Below are positions 63,620 to 64,000 of a DNA stretch of 64,000 nucleotides, in pieces (position 1 is the stretch's first letter; the number at the start of each line of letters is the position of its first letter). Location of the stretch: positions 1 to 64,000 of the forward strand of contig CAYWKV010000001.1 of the NCBI GenBank assembly GCA_964458835.1, in the 5' to 3' direction. The DNA comes from JAHJQQ01 sp964458835 (GTDB lineage: Bacteria; Pseudomonadota; Gammaproteobacteria; Thiohalobacterales; Thiohalobacteraceae). The notes under the pieces were generated by a model, which did not search any database, was not told where the DNA came from, and saw nothing but the letters and a program-made list of their open reading frames with translations. The translations under genes and the position numbers were made by a program.

Positions 63620-64000
63620 TTAGACTGCGCGGAGAATCCGTGTATGGAGGGCATCCAATACAGCCCTCCCGATATCTTCCGCCCGATGGATCACCTCCCA
63701 TCCGGGACAGAAACGGCTTACGGCATCGCACGCTATGCCAATGCCGTACAGCTCGATCCCGCTTGCCGTGATCATCCTTGAGACCTGGCCTGCGCCGGCG
63801 AGGTCGTTCGGATGCCCGTCGGTCAGGAGCAGGATCAACTTCCGCTCCTCCTTGCGGGCTACGATGCGGTTTCCAGCCTCCCACAGCGCCTCTGCCGTTG
63901 GCGTGCCACCGGCGGCTATCAGACTCCCGATAGCCCCACGCCGGCCGTTCAGGTCATCGTCGAACGACTTGATGACTTCGACACCACCACCCTCAAAAGC
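63620..64000 (-). CDS. CobT/VWA-type protein, 3' end
   Basis: At least 126 residues, running off the right edge of the window. GGTPTAEALWEAGNRIVARKEERKLILLLTDGHPNDL and SGIELYGIGIACDAV are the CobT/von Willebrand A fold: the DGxP box and the GI.a helix of the MIDAS region, with only part of the metal-site present here. Such proteins pair with MoxR/CobS ATPases, expected upstream outside the window. It need not act in cobalt chelation, though a B12-dependent reductase is present in this element. Confidence 0.75.
   Translation of the reverse strand, partial: AFEGGGVEVIKSFDDDLNGRRGAIGSLIAAGGTPTAEALWEAGNRIVARKEERKLILLLTDGHPNDLAGAGQVSRMITASGIELYGIGIACDAVSRFCPGWEVIHRAEDIGRAVLDALHTRILRAV

Overview
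The window is one stretch of a large mobile element, a conjugative plasmid or an integrative conjugative element, from a GC-rich proteobacterium. The host is most likely gammaproteobacterial, judged from the SXT/IncA-C/IncH-like order of the F-type transfer genes. The family-level host is a guess. There is no rRNA, tRNA, CRISPR array or replication initiator that I can recognise, and neither end of the element is visible.

Layout. (1) 0-3.7 kb, plus strand: an SOS cassette of LexA-like repressor, Y-family polymerase and a small SRAP-like abasic-site protein behind a 49-bp inverted repeat, then a CsrA-family regulator and a Sel1-like lipoprotein. (2) 3.9-19 kb, almost all minus strand: small plasmid/ICE accessory proteins (PcfJ-like plus DUF6878-like fusion, DUF6915, DUF6573, a P4-type primase, a DUF4942 DNA methyltransferase), a class II ribonucleotide reductase NrdJ, and several membrane peptides missed by simple ORF calling. 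(3) 19-29.5 kb: a dead IS256-family transposase, a cell-wall/protease cluster (lytic transglycosylase, S49 peptidase), a plus-strand island with YbjQ-like, lipoprotein and HDOD proteins, a TnpB remnant and a tyrosine recombinase. (4) 29.5-34.3 kb: a noncoding region ending in 11-bp iterons, followed by a ParM/ParR-like partition pair, then HVO_A0114-like and FitA-like small regulators. (5) 34.3-59 kb, minus strand: a complete F-type type IV secretion operon from traI/traD to traG. (6) 59-64 kb: an FlhC-like/FlhD-like activator pair, a phosphorelay (NarL-type regulator, receiver-histidine kinase, separate HPt protein) and the edge of a CobT/VWA-type protein.

The most striking signal is not a gene. 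Nine noncoding segments share the core GGTAGCTGGCC-(3 or 9 nt)-AAGCAGCAGG, read on the minus strand (the ninth copy is degenerate). Each is preceded by a short stem-loop whose sequence differs from copy to copy while pairing is kept, and most lie 60-180 nt ahead of a minus-strand gene. In the best copies a second GC-rich hairpin follows, and the bases just after it can pair either with that hairpin's apical loop or with the Shine-Dalgarno sequence. This looks like a dispersed family of structured RNA leaders, perhaps read by the element's own CsrA homologue.

The transfer module has a second oddity. The MobH-like TraI has lost the histidine and HD metal ligands, and TraD has a broken Walker A motif, while TraC is intact. 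All motif, pairing and family calls here were made by eye from sequence, without database searches.
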